In this document: positions 29,113-38,438 of the stretch, piece by piece | How the letters are laid out: the number at the start of each line of letters is the position of its first letter | Position numbering within the stretch: the first letter of the stretch is position 1 | Origin: an uncultured Clostridia bacterium | GTDB lineage: Bacteria > Bacillota > Clostridia > TANB77 > CAG-508 | NCBI GenBank assembly: GCA_934133175.1 | Contig: CAKPAX010000002.1 | Location: 32,709-96,708 of the forward strand | DNA length: 64,000 nt | Direction of reading: 5' to 3' | Notes under the pieces: generated by a model | The model's input: the letters and a program-made list of their open reading frames with translations, nothing else | Database searches by the model: none | What the model was told of the DNA's origin: nothing | Program-made: the position numbers and the translations under genes

Positions 29113-29149
29113 AAAACCTCTTAGATAAATTCTAAGAGGTTTTTATTTT
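29113..29149. terminator. Bidirectional terminator (tyrS / UPF0182 gene)
   Basis: AAAACCTCTTAGA and TCTAAGAGGTTTTT form a perfect 13-base stem around a short loop, with A and T runs on either side. Confidence 0.88.
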
Positions 29150-29158
29150 TAATATTTC

Positions 29159-31987
29159 TTATCTACTTGTATTTGTATCAACTGCAATATTTTCGTCAAT
29201 TACTGAATTAATCTCATTCGCATCTGTATTATTTGTTGTATTACTGTTTTTCTTGTTCTTCTTCTCTTTTTCTTGTAAATTTTCTAACGAATTAACTAAA
29301 CCTTGAAGCTTTTTAATATCAGATCCCATCATTTCCCAATCATTATTTTTATTTGATTCTGTTAAATTATTATTAGCTTTTATAATTGCATCTATTAATC
29401 CCTGAAGGTCATCTGTGTTTTCTACTTCTATATCAACAGCATATTGTGAAAGTAAGTTTTTTATTGCTTCATTAATATTATTTCCAATTGCAACTTTATT
29501 TCCTGATGCTACAATAATTTTCTTAAGAACTGGTACATCTGATTCATTAATCATTGTTTGATATATTGGTTCTATATATAAAAGAGTATTTTGTATTGGA
29601 ACTATAATCATTTGTTTTGTTATTTTTGTTCCTGTTACATTTAATGCATCTAATTCTTTTGAAATTGTTTCATCTTGACTAATTTGTGTATCTAATTGCA
29701 TTGGCCCTAATATATTATTGTCTGATGCATATTTATATAGTTTTAATTTACTAGTTCCATCTTCATATGCCCCAACTAAATATGATATTATATTTTGTTT
29801 TCCACTTGGTGTAAATGTTTGAACTAGTCCTAATGTATCTTTATCTGAATCTGTTGTTTTTAACATTGTGTAATATGGACTAAGTACTGTTCCTGTTGCT
29901 TTTGTTGTTTGCATTGTTGTATTATATTTTGCTTGTTCCCATATATCATCACTTCTATATAACACATCTGGTTTTACATTATGATATAATGTAATCATTT
30001 TTGATTGAATATTATATAAATATTGTGGATATATAAAATTCTTTGATACATCTTCTGGTATTTTACTATCTATATCTTCAAATAATGTTTTATATGTATT
30101 TCTATATGCCATAGCTATTGGATCTGTTCTATCTGTTATATAAAATTTCATAGTTCCATCATAACTATTTATTAATACTTTTACAGAATTTCTTATATAA
30201 TTAATTTTTTGTTTAGAGCCATTATAAACTATATTGCTATAAGATGAGTATGGATAATTGCTAGATACTGTATATGCATCTAATACCCAAATAATATTTC
30301 CATTATCATCTATTACTGAATATGGATTTTCATCATACAATAAATATGGTAATGCTTTTTTTGCTCTTTCTCTTATATTTCTATTTATTAGTATTTTACT
30401 ATCGTTTGTTATAGAATTAGAAAACGCTAAATTTATATTTCCTTCTTTTATTGCAAGTACAATTCTATCTAAAAATCCTAAACTTAAACCTGCTTTTCCA
30501 TTATAAGAATACTCATAATCTTTTCCACTTTCATCTGTATAATCGTATTCTGATTTATTCTTTGTATTTGTAACTATTGTCCCATCTGTTTCTAATCCAA
30601 AATATATTCTAGGTTGAGAGATTTTTATTTTATCACTTGATGTTGCTTTTTGCACATATTCTACATTTCCTGTTTCTGTACTTTTACTTGCAGATGTTAT
30701 TATTTCTCCATATCCATGTGTATATTCATATGTTTTATTATTATAAGTTCTGTCTCCGCTTGAAATTTCTCTAGGAGAAAGATATACTAATTTTTCTTTT
30801 CCATCTATGTTGTATTTTCCTATATTTGCATTTCTATATGTATAATATCCTGTATTTGTTTGACTATCTTCTAATGTTTTTACAACCGCATCTGTATTTA
30901 TTATTGCAATATTATCTAAAATATCTTCATTATTGTCTACTTCATCTACAGTAATTGTTCCAGAATAGTTTAAATTTTCTTCTTTCACATTTATTCCATA
31001 TGCATTTTTTGTATAGTCAATATTATAAGCAATATATTGTTTTTCTTTATCTAATTCATTTGAATTTACAAATACAGCATCAAATATTACCATTACAAAG
31101 AATAATGAAACTAAATATACTGGAAGAGTAGCTAAACTTATTAATACTTTCTTCATGTTTGATTGTTTAAAATATTTTATAGCTGTAAATATTGATGCAA
31201 CTATGACAACTGCAAATATTCTATATCCCCATAATTTAACTGTTGATTCTGTAAAACCTGCTCCTGTAAGTTCCACATCATCTTCTAATGTTATAAATTT
31301 TTGTAAAATAATATTTTGAGTATTAAGCAATGTTAATAAAGCAATACCTATAGTAACTAACTTTAAATTTCTTATTCCCTTTTTCATTAATTTACTTTGT
31401 TTTAGTGTTTTTCTATCAATTCCATCAAATTGGCTATTAAATACTATTATATAATATAATACCATATATATAGTTAAACCTACTATTAAACCAATAAAAT
31501 ATATTATAAAAAATTCAATAATTGGTTTTATAAACATATAATAAGAAATATCTAAATTAAATATTGGATCAGTAATACCAAATGATGTATTGCTTGATAA
31601 AAGTAATATTTTATTTAATAACAAATTTGAAACAACAACACTTCCTATAGCAGAAATAACCAAAGCAAGTGATTTATTTAATAATTTAGGCATTTCTTTT
31701 TTTTCTTCATCAAAAAATTCTTTTAAACCTTTTTTTATACCAATGTTTGTAAAATACATTACTATATATAAAAATACAAAATTAATTCCCATTATAATAT
31801 ACTTGTATTTTAAATTTGTTTGATATATATTTATGTAATTTGATCCTAGTTCTTGATATTCTAAATAGCTTCCTCTTAATGAAACATAATTTCCTATTGC
31901 AAAGATTATCAAAAATAATATTACTAATATCATTCTTGTTTTATTTTTCTTTTTTCGTACTTTATTTTCCTGTTTTATTTCTTCCAT
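29159..31987 (-). CDS. UPF0182 family large membrane protein
   Basis: The 942-residue protein has seven or so N-terminal membrane helices (about 18-310), then a large extracytoplasmic domain (about 320-860). The tail is Asn/Lys-rich and low in complexity (KEKKNKKNSNTTNNTDANE). The order of segments, including YTKNAYGINVKEENLNYSG and YRSDDIWEQAKYNTT, matches the UPF0182/COG1615 family found in actinobacteria and clostridia. Its function is unknown. It precedes ftsY in the opposite order of transcription (ftsY lies downstream) and is 10 bases from it, so they form one transcript. Confidence 0.88.
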   Translation of the reverse strand: MEEIKQENKVRKKKNKTRMILVILFLIIFAIGNYVSLRGSYLEYQELGSNYINIYQTNLKYKYIIMGINFVFLYIVMYFTNIGIKKGLKEFFDEEKKEMPKLLNKSLALVISAIGSVVVSNLLLNKILLLSSNTSFGITDPIFNLDISYYMFIKPIIEFFIIYFIGLIVGLTIYMVLYYIIVFNSQFDGIDRKTLKQSKLMKKGIRNLKLVTIGIALLTLLNTQNIILQKFITLEDDVELTGAGFTESTVKLWGYRIFAVVIVASIFTAIKYFKQSNMKKVLISLATLPVYLVSLFFVMVIFDAVFVNSNELDKEKQYIAYNIDYTKNAYGINVKEENLNYSGTITVDEVDNNEDILDNIAIINTDAVVKTLEDSQTNTGYYTYRNANIGKYNIDGKEKLVYLSPREISSGDRTYNNKTYEYTHGYGEIITSASKSTETGNVEYVQKATSSDKIKISQPRIYFGLETDGTIVTNTKNKSEYDYTDESGKDYEYSYNGKAGLSLGFLDRIVLAIKEGNINLAFSNSITNDSKILINRNIRERAKKALPYLLYDENPYSVIDDNGNIIWVLDAYTVSSNYPYSSYSNIVYNGSKQKINYIRNSVKVLINSYDGTMKFYITDRTDPIAMAYRNTYKTLFEDIDSKIPEDVSKNFIYPQYLYNIQSKMITLYHNVKPDVLYRSDDIWEQAKYNTTMQTTKATGTVLSPYYTMLKTTDSDKDTLGLVQTFTPSGKQNIISYLVGAYEDGTSKLKLYKYASDNNILGPMQLDTQISQDETISKELDALNVTGTKITKQMIIVPIQNTLLYIEPIYQTMINESDVPVLKKIIVASGNKVAIGNNINEAIKNLLSQYAVDIEVENTDDLQGLIDAIIKANNNLTESNKNNDWEMMGSDIKKLQGLVNSLENLQEKEKKNKKNSNTTNNTDANEINSVIDENIAVDTNTSR

Positions 31988-31996
31988 AATATCCTC

Positions 31997-32902
31997 CTAT
32001 ATTATTGCATTTACAAAGTCTTCTTTATTAAATATTTCCATATCATCTATTTGTTCACCAACACCAATAAATTTAACCGGTATTTTATTTTCTTCTACAA
32101 TTCCTATAACAGCTCCACCTTTTGCTGTTCCATCCAATTTTGTTAATACTAATCCTGTTATATCAGCTTCTTCTTTAAATGCTTTTACTTGTGATATTGC
32201 ATTTTGACCAGTTGTTCCATCAATTACTAATAATACTTCTTTTGCACTATCTGGCATTTCTTTATTTATTACTTTTTGTATTTTATTTAATTCATCCATT
32301 AGGTATTTTTTATTATGCAATCTACCAGCAGTATCTACTATTAATATATCTGCATTTTTCTCTTTAGTAATTTTTATTGCATCATATACAACAGATGCTG
32401 GATCTACACCTTCTTCTCTTTTAACTATTTCTGAGCCTGATCTTTTTGCCCATATTTCTAGTTGCTCAACTGCTGCTGCTCTAAATGTATCTGCTGCTGC
32501 TACCACTACCTTTTTTCCATTTTTTACTAATCTATTTGCTATTTTACCTATTGAAGTTGTTTTTCCTACACCATTTACTCCAACAACTAGTATTACTGAT
32601 GGTTTTGTATCTAATTTTAAACTACTATCAGTTGCATCAAATATTGTCATTATTTCTTCTCTTAATGCTTTTTTTACTTCTTCTTCATCTTGTATATTAT
32701 CTCTTTTTATCCTTTTTCTTAAATTATCTATTATTTTTACAGATGTATCCATTCCAATGTCTGACATTATTAATATTTCTTCTAATTCTTCTAAAAATTC
32801 TTCATCTACTTTTCTAAATGTACTAAATATTCCATTTATTTTTTCATCTAATGAATTTTTGGTTTTGCTTAATCCATTTTTTAATTTATCAAAAAAGCCC
32901 AT
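31997..32902 (-). CDS. ftsY: Signal recognition particle receptor FtsY
   Basis: The 301-residue protein is a compact NG-domain FtsY without the long acidic A domain. G-domain motifs are VVGVNGVGKTTSIGKIA (P-loop), AADTFRAAAVEQL, LIVDTAGRLHNK and VLTKLDGTAKGG. FtsY docks ribosome-SRP complexes at the membrane. The ATG at 32902 follows TAAGGAGAGATTATA. The placement beside a large membrane protein gene suggests simple co-transcription. Confidence 0.97.
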   Translation of the reverse strand: MGFFDKLKNGLSKTKNSLDEKINGIFSTFRKVDEEFLEELEEILIMSDIGMDTSVKIIDNLRKRIKRDNIQDEEEVKKALREEIMTIFDATDSSLKLDTKPSVILVVGVNGVGKTTSIGKIANRLVKNGKKVVVAAADTFRAAAVEQLEIWAKRSGSEIVKREEGVDPASVVYDAIKITKEKNADILIVDTAGRLHNKKYLMDELNKIQKVINKEMPDSAKEVLLVIDGTTGQNAISQVKAFKEEADITGLVLTKLDGTAKGGAVIGIVEENKIPVKFIGVGEQIDDMEIFNKEDFVNAII

Positions 32903-33004
32903 ATAATCTCTCCTTAAAATTAATCTATAATGTATTTTAACATATTTTTTGTAATATGTGTACTGTTAAATGAATTTTTATTAAAAAAGCTTTTTATGAC
33001 AAAG

Positions 33005-33033
33005 TAAAAGCACTGATTTTCATCAGTGCTTGA
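33005..33033 (-). terminator. Terminator of the 33.1-kb outlier gene
   Basis: AAGCACTGA and TCAGTGCTT arms; on the minus strand TTTTACTTTG follows. Confidence 0.7.
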
Positions 33034-33090
33034 GGGATACCTTGCATTTTCCTCCCAAAATTCCGGTTACTTATACATACTCTATATAGC

Positions 33091-33534
33091 TTACAGCTTG
33101 AATATGTAGATTTTAACTGCCTCCTCCTCATCTTTAATCGTTACCAGAAATCTTTCATCCTGTAACAGACTTATTCCAGAATGAGGATCGAGGTTTATCC
33201 AGTCTTCATTGTTATAAACAATTTCGCCCATTAACTGATTAGGATTTATTACATCCACACAAGAAATTTTCTTTCCTATGTTTTCCAGGTAATTGCACTC
33301 CGGGATAAGACATCTCAAATGAGATGCAATCTCAATTCCTAGAGATCCTGTTGATTCAGCTATTGCTGAAACCACATATGCCCCTGTGCTGTACGAAACC
33401 GAATCGGTTTCATATACCATGTAACCTATCCGATCTCCAAGAATCTCTAAAGCTCTTTTTCCTGCATCAGTTTTATGTTCGCACCATCCGAACGCGTTGT
33501 TTGGGCAATAGCCCAATTCTTCATATTTTGCCAT
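33091..33534 (-). CDS. Unrecognised small protein (outlier cassette)
   Basis: The start ATG 33534 follows ATAAGGAGGACAAAAAA. The protein is about 147 residues and begins MAKYEELGYCPNNAFGWCEH. Cys residues near 9, 17, 80 and 85 plus His could bind metal, but the spacing is not a standard finger. No family is recognised, and there is no signal or membrane helix. GC is raised. An in-frame CGG encodes R in GDRIGYM; a +1 shift there would hit TAG at once. It has its own promoter, leader and terminator. Confidence 0.65.
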   Translation of the reverse strand: MAKYEELGYCPNNAFGWCEHKTDAGKRALEILGDRIGYMVYETDSVSYSTGAYVVSAIAESTGSLGIEIASHLRCLIPECNYLENIGKKISCVDVINPNQLMGEIVYNNEDWINLDPHSGISLLQDERFLVTIKDEEEAVKIYIFKL

Positions 33535-33604
33535 TTTTTTGTCCTCCTTATGTTTTTTATTCATTGCTTTAATGGCAATACAAGGTTTACGAGTTACTAG
33601 TTAT

Positions 33605-33633
33605 ATTATAGCACTTTTTGTTTATGTAGTCAA
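33605..33633 (-). promoter_or_regulatory. Promoter of the 33.1-kb outlier gene
   Basis: On the minus strand TTGACT (33633-33628), 17 bases, then TATAAT (33610-33605). The leader is about 65 bases. Confidence 0.75.
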
Positions 33634-33666
33634 ATTATGTAAATTTTTTACTTTTTAATAATATAA

Positions 33667-33726
33667 AAAAACTGCTGACAAATAAACATTATGTCAGCAG
33701 TCCAACACTAGATATTAATATCCGGT
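33667..33726 (-). terminator. Terminator of the 33.75-kb outlier gene
   Basis: CTGCTGACA and TGTCAGCAG form a perfect stem, followed on the minus strand by TTTTTTTATAT. A second dyad, AACAC/GTGTT with inner GATATTAATATC, lies between it and the gene. Confidence 0.75.
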
Positions 33727-33749
33727 GTTTTGGGTTTGAAGAAATACGA

Positions 33750-34025
33750 TTAATATCTTAATCTTACACAGCTTTTTTTAGGCACCATAAAATCATCCAC
33801 AAATGCAATCCCAAACGGATTCTTATCTGTATCGATTTCTAACAAAACATCTTCTACAGAATGCATACATCTTTGACAATAAAAGCATCTATGTATACTT
33901 TTATTCTCTCCATACCTAAAAAAAGTCCATACTCTTTCTCTTCCAACAATGTCCTTACATGAGCAACATTGTTTTTTGAAAATGCAATATCTTAATTTTA
34001 TTGCATTTAACCGCCTTTCTTCCAA
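33750..34025 (-). CDS. Small Cys-rich, zinc-ribbon-like protein (outlier cassette)
   Basis: The 91-residue protein uses a TTG start after TTAAGGAGGTAGTAACT. Two Cys pairs (CCSC near 20 and CFYCQRC near 47) look like a four-Cys zinc site around WTFFRYGENKSIH. The tail is VPKKSCVRLRY. No named family is recognised. Codon 5 is CGG in frame (ERRL); a +1 shift there would give an immediate TAA. It is a stand-alone unit like its neighbour at 33.1 kb, with no sequence similarity that I can see between them. Confidence 0.6.
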   Translation of the reverse strand: MEERRLNAIKLRYCIFKKQCCSCKDIVGRERVWTFFRYGENKSIHRCFYCQRCMHSVEDVLLEIDTDKNPFGIAFVDDFMVPKKSCVRLRY

Positions 34026-34083
34026 AGTTACTACCTCCTTAAAATTATTTAATGGATTCTATTGTTTTTAAGCTACGCATTTT

Positions 34084-34112
34084 ATTGTATCATAAATATA
34101 TTAATTATACAA
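34084..34112 (-). promoter_or_regulatory. Promoter of the 33.75-kb outlier gene
   Basis: On the minus strand TTGTAT (34112-34107), 17 bases, then TACAAT (34089-34084). Confidence 0.55.
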
Positions 34113-34237
34113 TAATTTATTACTTAAATATCTATTTCGTTTTTAATTATAATAACATAAACAATTTTTTGATATATTGAATTTTAAGCTGTTTTGTGGC
34201 ATAATATATAGAGTTTATTAATTAGGAGATTTTAAAA

Positions 34238-36589
34238 ATGAAACAAACATATTTAAATAAATTAGAATATTTTAAAATAATAAATATACTTTCAGGTTAT
34301 TGTAAAACATATGTAGGAAAAAATCTTGTAGCAAATTTGGTACCATCTAACAACAAAGATGAAGTACTAAAATTATTACAAGAAACTGAAGAAGCAGTAA
34401 ATTTAACATATAGAATATCAACTGCCCCTATGTCAGAGATAGCAAACATTTCAGAAAACTTATTAACATTAGAAAGTTTTGGAGTTCTATCTATAAAATC
34501 TATTTTAGAAATAAAAAATATTTTACAATTATCACAAGAATTAAAAAATTATTTTTACACAGAAACAATTGATACCTCTTCTTTTACATTACTTGAACAA
34601 TATTTTTCTAAATTATATACAAATAAAAGTATTGTTGAAAAAATATCAAAAATAATAATTGACGAAAATACAATAGCAGATGATGCTTCTTCAAATTTAA
34701 AAAACATTAGAAGAAAACAAAGAAATTTAGAACAAGATATTAAAGAAAAATTAAACTCATTTATACATTCATCAAGTTACTCTAAATATATACAAGAAAA
34801 TATAATAACAATTAAAAATGACAGATACGTAATCCCTGTAAAAGAAGAATACAGAAGTATGATAAAAGGATTTGTACATGATATATCAAGTAGTGGTTCA
34901 ACTGTTTTTATAGAACCTATATCAATATTTGAAACAAATAATGATATAAATAACTTAAAAATTGAAGAACATCTTGAAATTGAAAAAATTCTTAAAGACC
35001 TATCTTTACTGCTATCTCCTATAACAAATGAGTTAAAAACAAATATAGAAACTATAGGATATCTTGATTATATATTTGCAAAGTCAAGTTACTCTAAAGA
35101 TATAAAAGGAATTACACCAAATATTAATGATAATAAAAATATAAAATTAATAAATGCTAAGCACCCATTAATAGATCAAAATAAAGTAGTACCAATTTCA
35201 GTAAATATTGGAGAAGATTTTTCTACCTTAGTAATAACTGGTCCTAATACAGGTGGAAAAACTGTTACTTTAAAAACAATTGGACTTTTAGCGTGTATGG
35301 CATGTAGTGGTTTAAACATTCCAGCTGATGAACAATCTAGCATATTTGTTTTTGATGAAATATTTGCAGATATTGGTGATGACCAAAGTATTTCAGAATC
35401 ATTAAGTACTTTTTCTGCTCATATGACAAACATTGTAGATATTGTAAATACAGCAACTGATAAAAGTTTAATATTACTAGATGAATTAGCCTCTGGAACA
35501 GATCCTTTAGAAGGTGCAAATTTAGCAATTAGTATTTTAGATTATTTTAAAAACATTCATGCACTAACCATTTCAACTACACATTATCAAGAATTAAAAG
35601 AATATGCTTTAGTTACAAAAGGTGTTGAAAACGCAAGTGTTGAATTTAATTTAGAAACTTTAAGTCCTACTTATAAACTATTAATTGGAGTTCCAGGAAA
35701 AAGTAATGCATTTGAAATAAGCAAAAAATTAGGATTAAAACAAGAAATAATAACATATGCAAAAAGTATGTTAAACAGTGATGACGTAAGTATTGAAGAA
35801 TTATTAAAAAATATATATGACAATAAAGCTAAAATTGAAGCTGAAAAGCAAGAAACAGAAAAATATTTAGAAGAAATTAAAACTTTAAAAGCTAGTCTTA
35901 TACAAGATAATAGTAATTTAGAAAAACAGAAAATTGATTTAATTAATAATGCAAAAATTGAAGCAAGAAAAATTCTTCTTAATGCAAAAGATGAAGCAAA
36001 TGAAATTATAAAGAATTTAAATAATTCTAGTGATATAAAAACTCAAAATAATTTAAGAAACAAATTAAATAACGATATTAATAGTATTTCTTTACAAAAC
36101 TATGAAACAAAATCAACATCAAATGCATTAGATATTTCACAAATAAAACAAAATGAAACAGTTTTTGTTGCAACTTTAAAACAAAATGGAATTGTATTAT
36201 CAAATATATCAAAATCAAATGAAGTTATTGTTCAAATTGGTAGCATAAAAATGAATATTCCTATTAAATATTTAGAAAAAGCTCATAAGGAAACTACTAC
36301 AAAAAAAGATACAAAAAATTATACTAGTATTTCTAAAACTAGAAATGCAAAAACAGAAATAAATGTTATTGGTTATACTGTTGAAGAAGCTACATTTGTA
36401 GTTGACAAGTTTTTAGATGACTGTGCTTTAGCTAAAATCAAAACAGCAAGAATTGTACATGGTAAAGGTACTGGAAAGTTGAAAAATGGTATACATCAAT
36501 TTTTAAAAAATCACCCTCATGTGGCATCATATAGAATGGGAACATATGGTGAAGGTGAAATGGGTGTAACTGTAGTAGAAGTTAAATAG
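34238..36589 (+). CDS. mutS2: MutS2 endonuclease/ATPase
   Basis: The 783-residue protein has the MutS2 layout. Core and clamp helices come first. The ATPase has Walker A TGPNTGGKTVTLKTIGLL (about 330) and Walker B with LLDELASGTDPLEGANLA (about 415). A long coiled coil (about 515-610) leads to a C-terminal Smr nuclease domain ending VHGKGTGKLKNGIHQFL. MutS2 acts on branched DNA or collided ribosomes, not in classic mismatch repair. A promoter (TTGAAT, 17 bases, CATAAT) and TTAGGAGATTTTAAAA precede the ATG. Confidence 0.96.
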   Translation: MKQTYLNKLEYFKIINILSGYCKTYVGKNLVANLVPSNNKDEVLKLLQETEEAVNLTYRISTAPMSEIANISENLLTLESFGVLSIKSILEIKNILQLSQELKNYFYTETIDTSSFTLLEQYFSKLYTNKSIVEKISKIIIDENTIADDASSNLKNIRRKQRNLEQDIKEKLNSFIHSSSYSKYIQENIITIKNDRYVIPVKEEYRSMIKGFVHDISSSGSTVFIEPISIFETNNDINNLKIEEHLEIEKILKDLSLLLSPITNELKTNIETIGYLDYIFAKSSYSKDIKGITPNINDNKNIKLINAKHPLIDQNKVVPISVNIGEDFSTLVITGPNTGGKTVTLKTIGLLACMACSGLNIPADEQSSIFVFDEIFADIGDDQSISESLSTFSAHMTNIVDIVNTATDKSLILLDELASGTDPLEGANLAISILDYFKNIHALTISTTHYQELKEYALVTKGVENASVEFNLETLSPTYKLLIGVPGKSNAFEISKKLGLKQEIITYAKSMLNSDDVSIEELLKNIYDNKAKIEAEKQETEKYLEEIKTLKASLIQDNSNLEKQKIDLINNAKIEARKILLNAKDEANEIIKNLNNSSDIKTQNNLRNKLNNDINSISLQNYETKSTSNALDISQIKQNETVFVATLKQNGIVLSNISKSNEVIVQIGSIKMNIPIKYLEKAHKETTTKKDTKNYTSISKTRNAKTEINVIGYTVEEATFVVDKFLDDCALAKIKTARIVHGKGTGKLKNGIHQFLKNHPHVASYRMGTYGEGEMGVTVVEVK

Positions 36590-36610
36590 ATAAAAACTAA
36601 AAGAAAAAAT

Positions 36611-36745
36611 AAAATTTCTATATATTGTTTTTCTATGCCTTGTTGTCGCATCCCTCGGAATCCTTCGGGAAGGATGCTCCATTCGCCCTCCGCTGACGCT
36701 CCGGTTGGTCGCTACGCGGCATTTAAAAAACAATATATAGAAATT
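36611..36745. repeat. GC-rich foldback element (MITE or structured RNA candidate)
   Basis: Perfect 20-base inverted arms (36612-36631 and 36726-36745, starting AATTTCTATATATTG) extend through ATGCC/GGCAT. They enclose about 85 bases of strikingly GC-rich DNA (36637-36720) with an inner GCATCC/GGATGC hairpin capped around CCTTCGGGAAGG. No convincing gene is inside. It lies between convergent mutS2 and tsaC, so it may also act as a terminator. Confidence 0.7.
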
Positions 36746-36771
36746 ATTAAAATATAATATTTTATATAATT

Positions 36772-37776
36772 TTATTTAACTTCTACTACATTATCTTTGC
36801 ATACATTTTTTAATCTATTCATTATAGCTACTGCTAGTCCTCTTTCCTCTATTCCTTTAATAAGTACTATTTCTGGATTTAATTGATTTATTTTTCTTAA
36901 ATTTTTAAATAACTTTTTAGAAATTTCTTCTAAATTTTCTTTAGTTCCCATTGATATAACATTTTTAGAGTCAATTTTGTTAACATCTTCTTCTAAACAA
37001 AAAACTACTGCATTGTTATATTTTTTAATTTCATAATTTATTTTTGAAATTACTTTTTTGTTATCATTCCCATATATTAGAACACTTTCACAATTTAAAG
37101 AATAATGTTTTAGTTTTTGACTTGGTAATAATTTATTATTTTGTTCATAATCTTTCTCAATATTTGGAGTTATTTTTAATATATCGTCATAAGTTACAGC
37201 CCCTGGTCTTAATATATGCACAACATTATCAATTACTTCTACAATTGTTGATTCTAAACCTATTTTACATTCTCCTCCATCAACTATATAATCAATATCT
37301 TCTACAAAGTCTAATTTTATATCATCAAAATTTGTCCCACTTGGTCTACCAGATATATTAGCACTTGGTGCAGAAATTGGTACTCCAGCCTTACTTATTA
37401 TTTCTAATGCAATTTTATTATCTGGAACTCTAACTCCAACTTTATTTTTTCCAGCAGTTACAATATCTGGCACTATATCTTTTTTGTTTAATATAATTGT
37501 AAATGGACCCGGAAAAAATTTTTCCATTAACTTATATTCTAATTCTGTTATATTTTGTGTAATTTTTTCTATCATATTAATATTATTTACTAATAAGTTT
37601 ATTGGGTTTTTATAGTCTCTTTTTTTAATATCATATAATTTTTTTACAGCATTAGCATCTAATCCATTTGTTCCAATTGCATATACTGTTTCTGTTGGAA
37701 ATATTACTATTTTTCCTTCTTTTATTTTTTCTCCTACTTCTTCTAAATCTTTTTCATTATTTATATATTTATACAT
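36772..37776 (-). CDS. ywlC: Threonylcarbamoyl-AMP synthase (Sua5/YwlC type)
   Basis: The 334-residue protein has the YrdC fold at residues about 10-200: GKIVIFPTETVYAIGTNGLD, KKRDYKNPINLLV, PGPFTIIL and GVRVPDNKIALEI with ISAPSANISGRPSGT. A C-terminal Sua5 domain follows (about 230-330). It makes threonylcarbamoyl-AMP from Thr, bicarbonate and ATP for the t6A37 modification of ANN-decoding tRNAs. It lies downstream of the dCMP deaminase gene and a terminator. Confidence 0.95.
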   Translation of the reverse strand: MYKYINNEKDLEEVGEKIKEGKIVIFPTETVYAIGTNGLDANAVKKLYDIKKRDYKNPINLLVNNINMIEKITQNITELEYKLMEKFFPGPFTIILNKKDIVPDIVTAGKNKVGVRVPDNKIALEIISKAGVPISAPSANISGRPSGTNFDDIKLDFVEDIDYIVDGGECKIGLESTIVEVIDNVVHILRPGAVTYDDILKITPNIEKDYEQNNKLLPSQKLKHYSLNCESVLIYGNDNKKVISKINYEIKKYNNAVVFCLEEDVNKIDSKNVISMGTKENLEEISKKLFKNLRKINQLNPEIVLIKGIEERGLAVAIMNRLKNVCKDNVVEVK

Positions 37777-37797
37777 AATTAGTACCTCAAAAACATA

Positions 37798-37817
37798 TCC
37801 CTAATTAATATTAGGGA
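37798..37817 (-). terminator. Terminator after the dCMP deaminase gene
   Basis: TCCCTAAT and ATTAGGGA arms pair around TAAT; a TATGTTTTT tract follows on the minus strand. Confidence 0.7.
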
Positions 37818-37824
37818 CTTTTCT

Positions 37825-38331
37825 TTATTTTAAATCTATTATTATTTCTTTTTCTTTATCTAATTCTATTTTGTTATACTTAACACCACATTCATCAAAT
37901 AATCTTCTTGATGCTATATTATTTTCAGAATTAGCATATTTATCAGATAAATAAATTACTTCTTTTATTCCTGATTGAATTATAATTTTTGCACATTCGT
38001 TACATGGAAATAAATCTACATATATTTTAGCATTTTCTAAATCTTTCTTACTTCCTCTATAATTCAATATTGCATTCATTTCAGCGTGACAGACATATGG
38101 ATATTTCGTATCCAAATTATCCCCTTCTCTAGCCCAAGGAAATTTTTCATCACTAAATCCATTAGGAGCTCCGTTATATCCTATAGATAATATTCTGTTG
38201 TCATTGCTTACAATACATGCTCCGACTTGTGTTGATGGATCTTTACTTCTCATTGCTGAAAGTTTCGCTATAGACATAAAATATTCATCCCAACTTATAT
38301 AATTAGTTCTTTTTACATTTTTATTATCCAT
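37825..38331 (-). CDS. comEB: dCMP deaminase
   Basis: The 168-residue protein carries the zinc deaminase motifs [11 protein letters not shown] (HAE) and [16 protein letters not shown] (PCxxC). [20 protein letters not shown] and the Gly-rich GYNGAPNGF are also typical. It converts dCMP to dUMP, the substrate of thymidylate synthase, whose gene lies about 2 kb upstream on the same strand. The region gathers thymidylate supply genes. Confidence 0.94.
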   Translation of the reverse strand: MDNKNVKRTNYISWDEYFMSIAKLSAMRSKDPSTQVGACIVSNDNRILSIGYNGAPNGFSDEKFPWAREGDNLDTKYPYVCHAEMNAILNYRGSKKDLENAKIYVDLFPCNECAKIIIQSGIKEVIYLSDKYANSENNIASRRLFDECGVKYNKIELDKEKEIIIDLK

Positions 38332-38384
38332 ATATATTCCCCCTTAATTTATGTGATTATATCACATTTTGAGTATATATGACA

Positions 38385-38419
38385 ATAAAAAACAGAGGAA
38401 TTTCATGTGAATTTCCTCA
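38385..38419 (-). terminator. splB terminator
   Basis: GAGGAA-TTTCA and TGAA-TTTCCTC arms; on the minus strand TGTTTTTTATTG follows. Confidence 0.8.
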
Positions 38420-38438
38420 TCTATATTAATAATTTTAA

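Noticed and set aside
36527..36733. Minus-strand open frame through the foldback element
   Set aside because: It overlaps the mutS2 end, has no ribosome site, and its openness comes from the GC-rich core.
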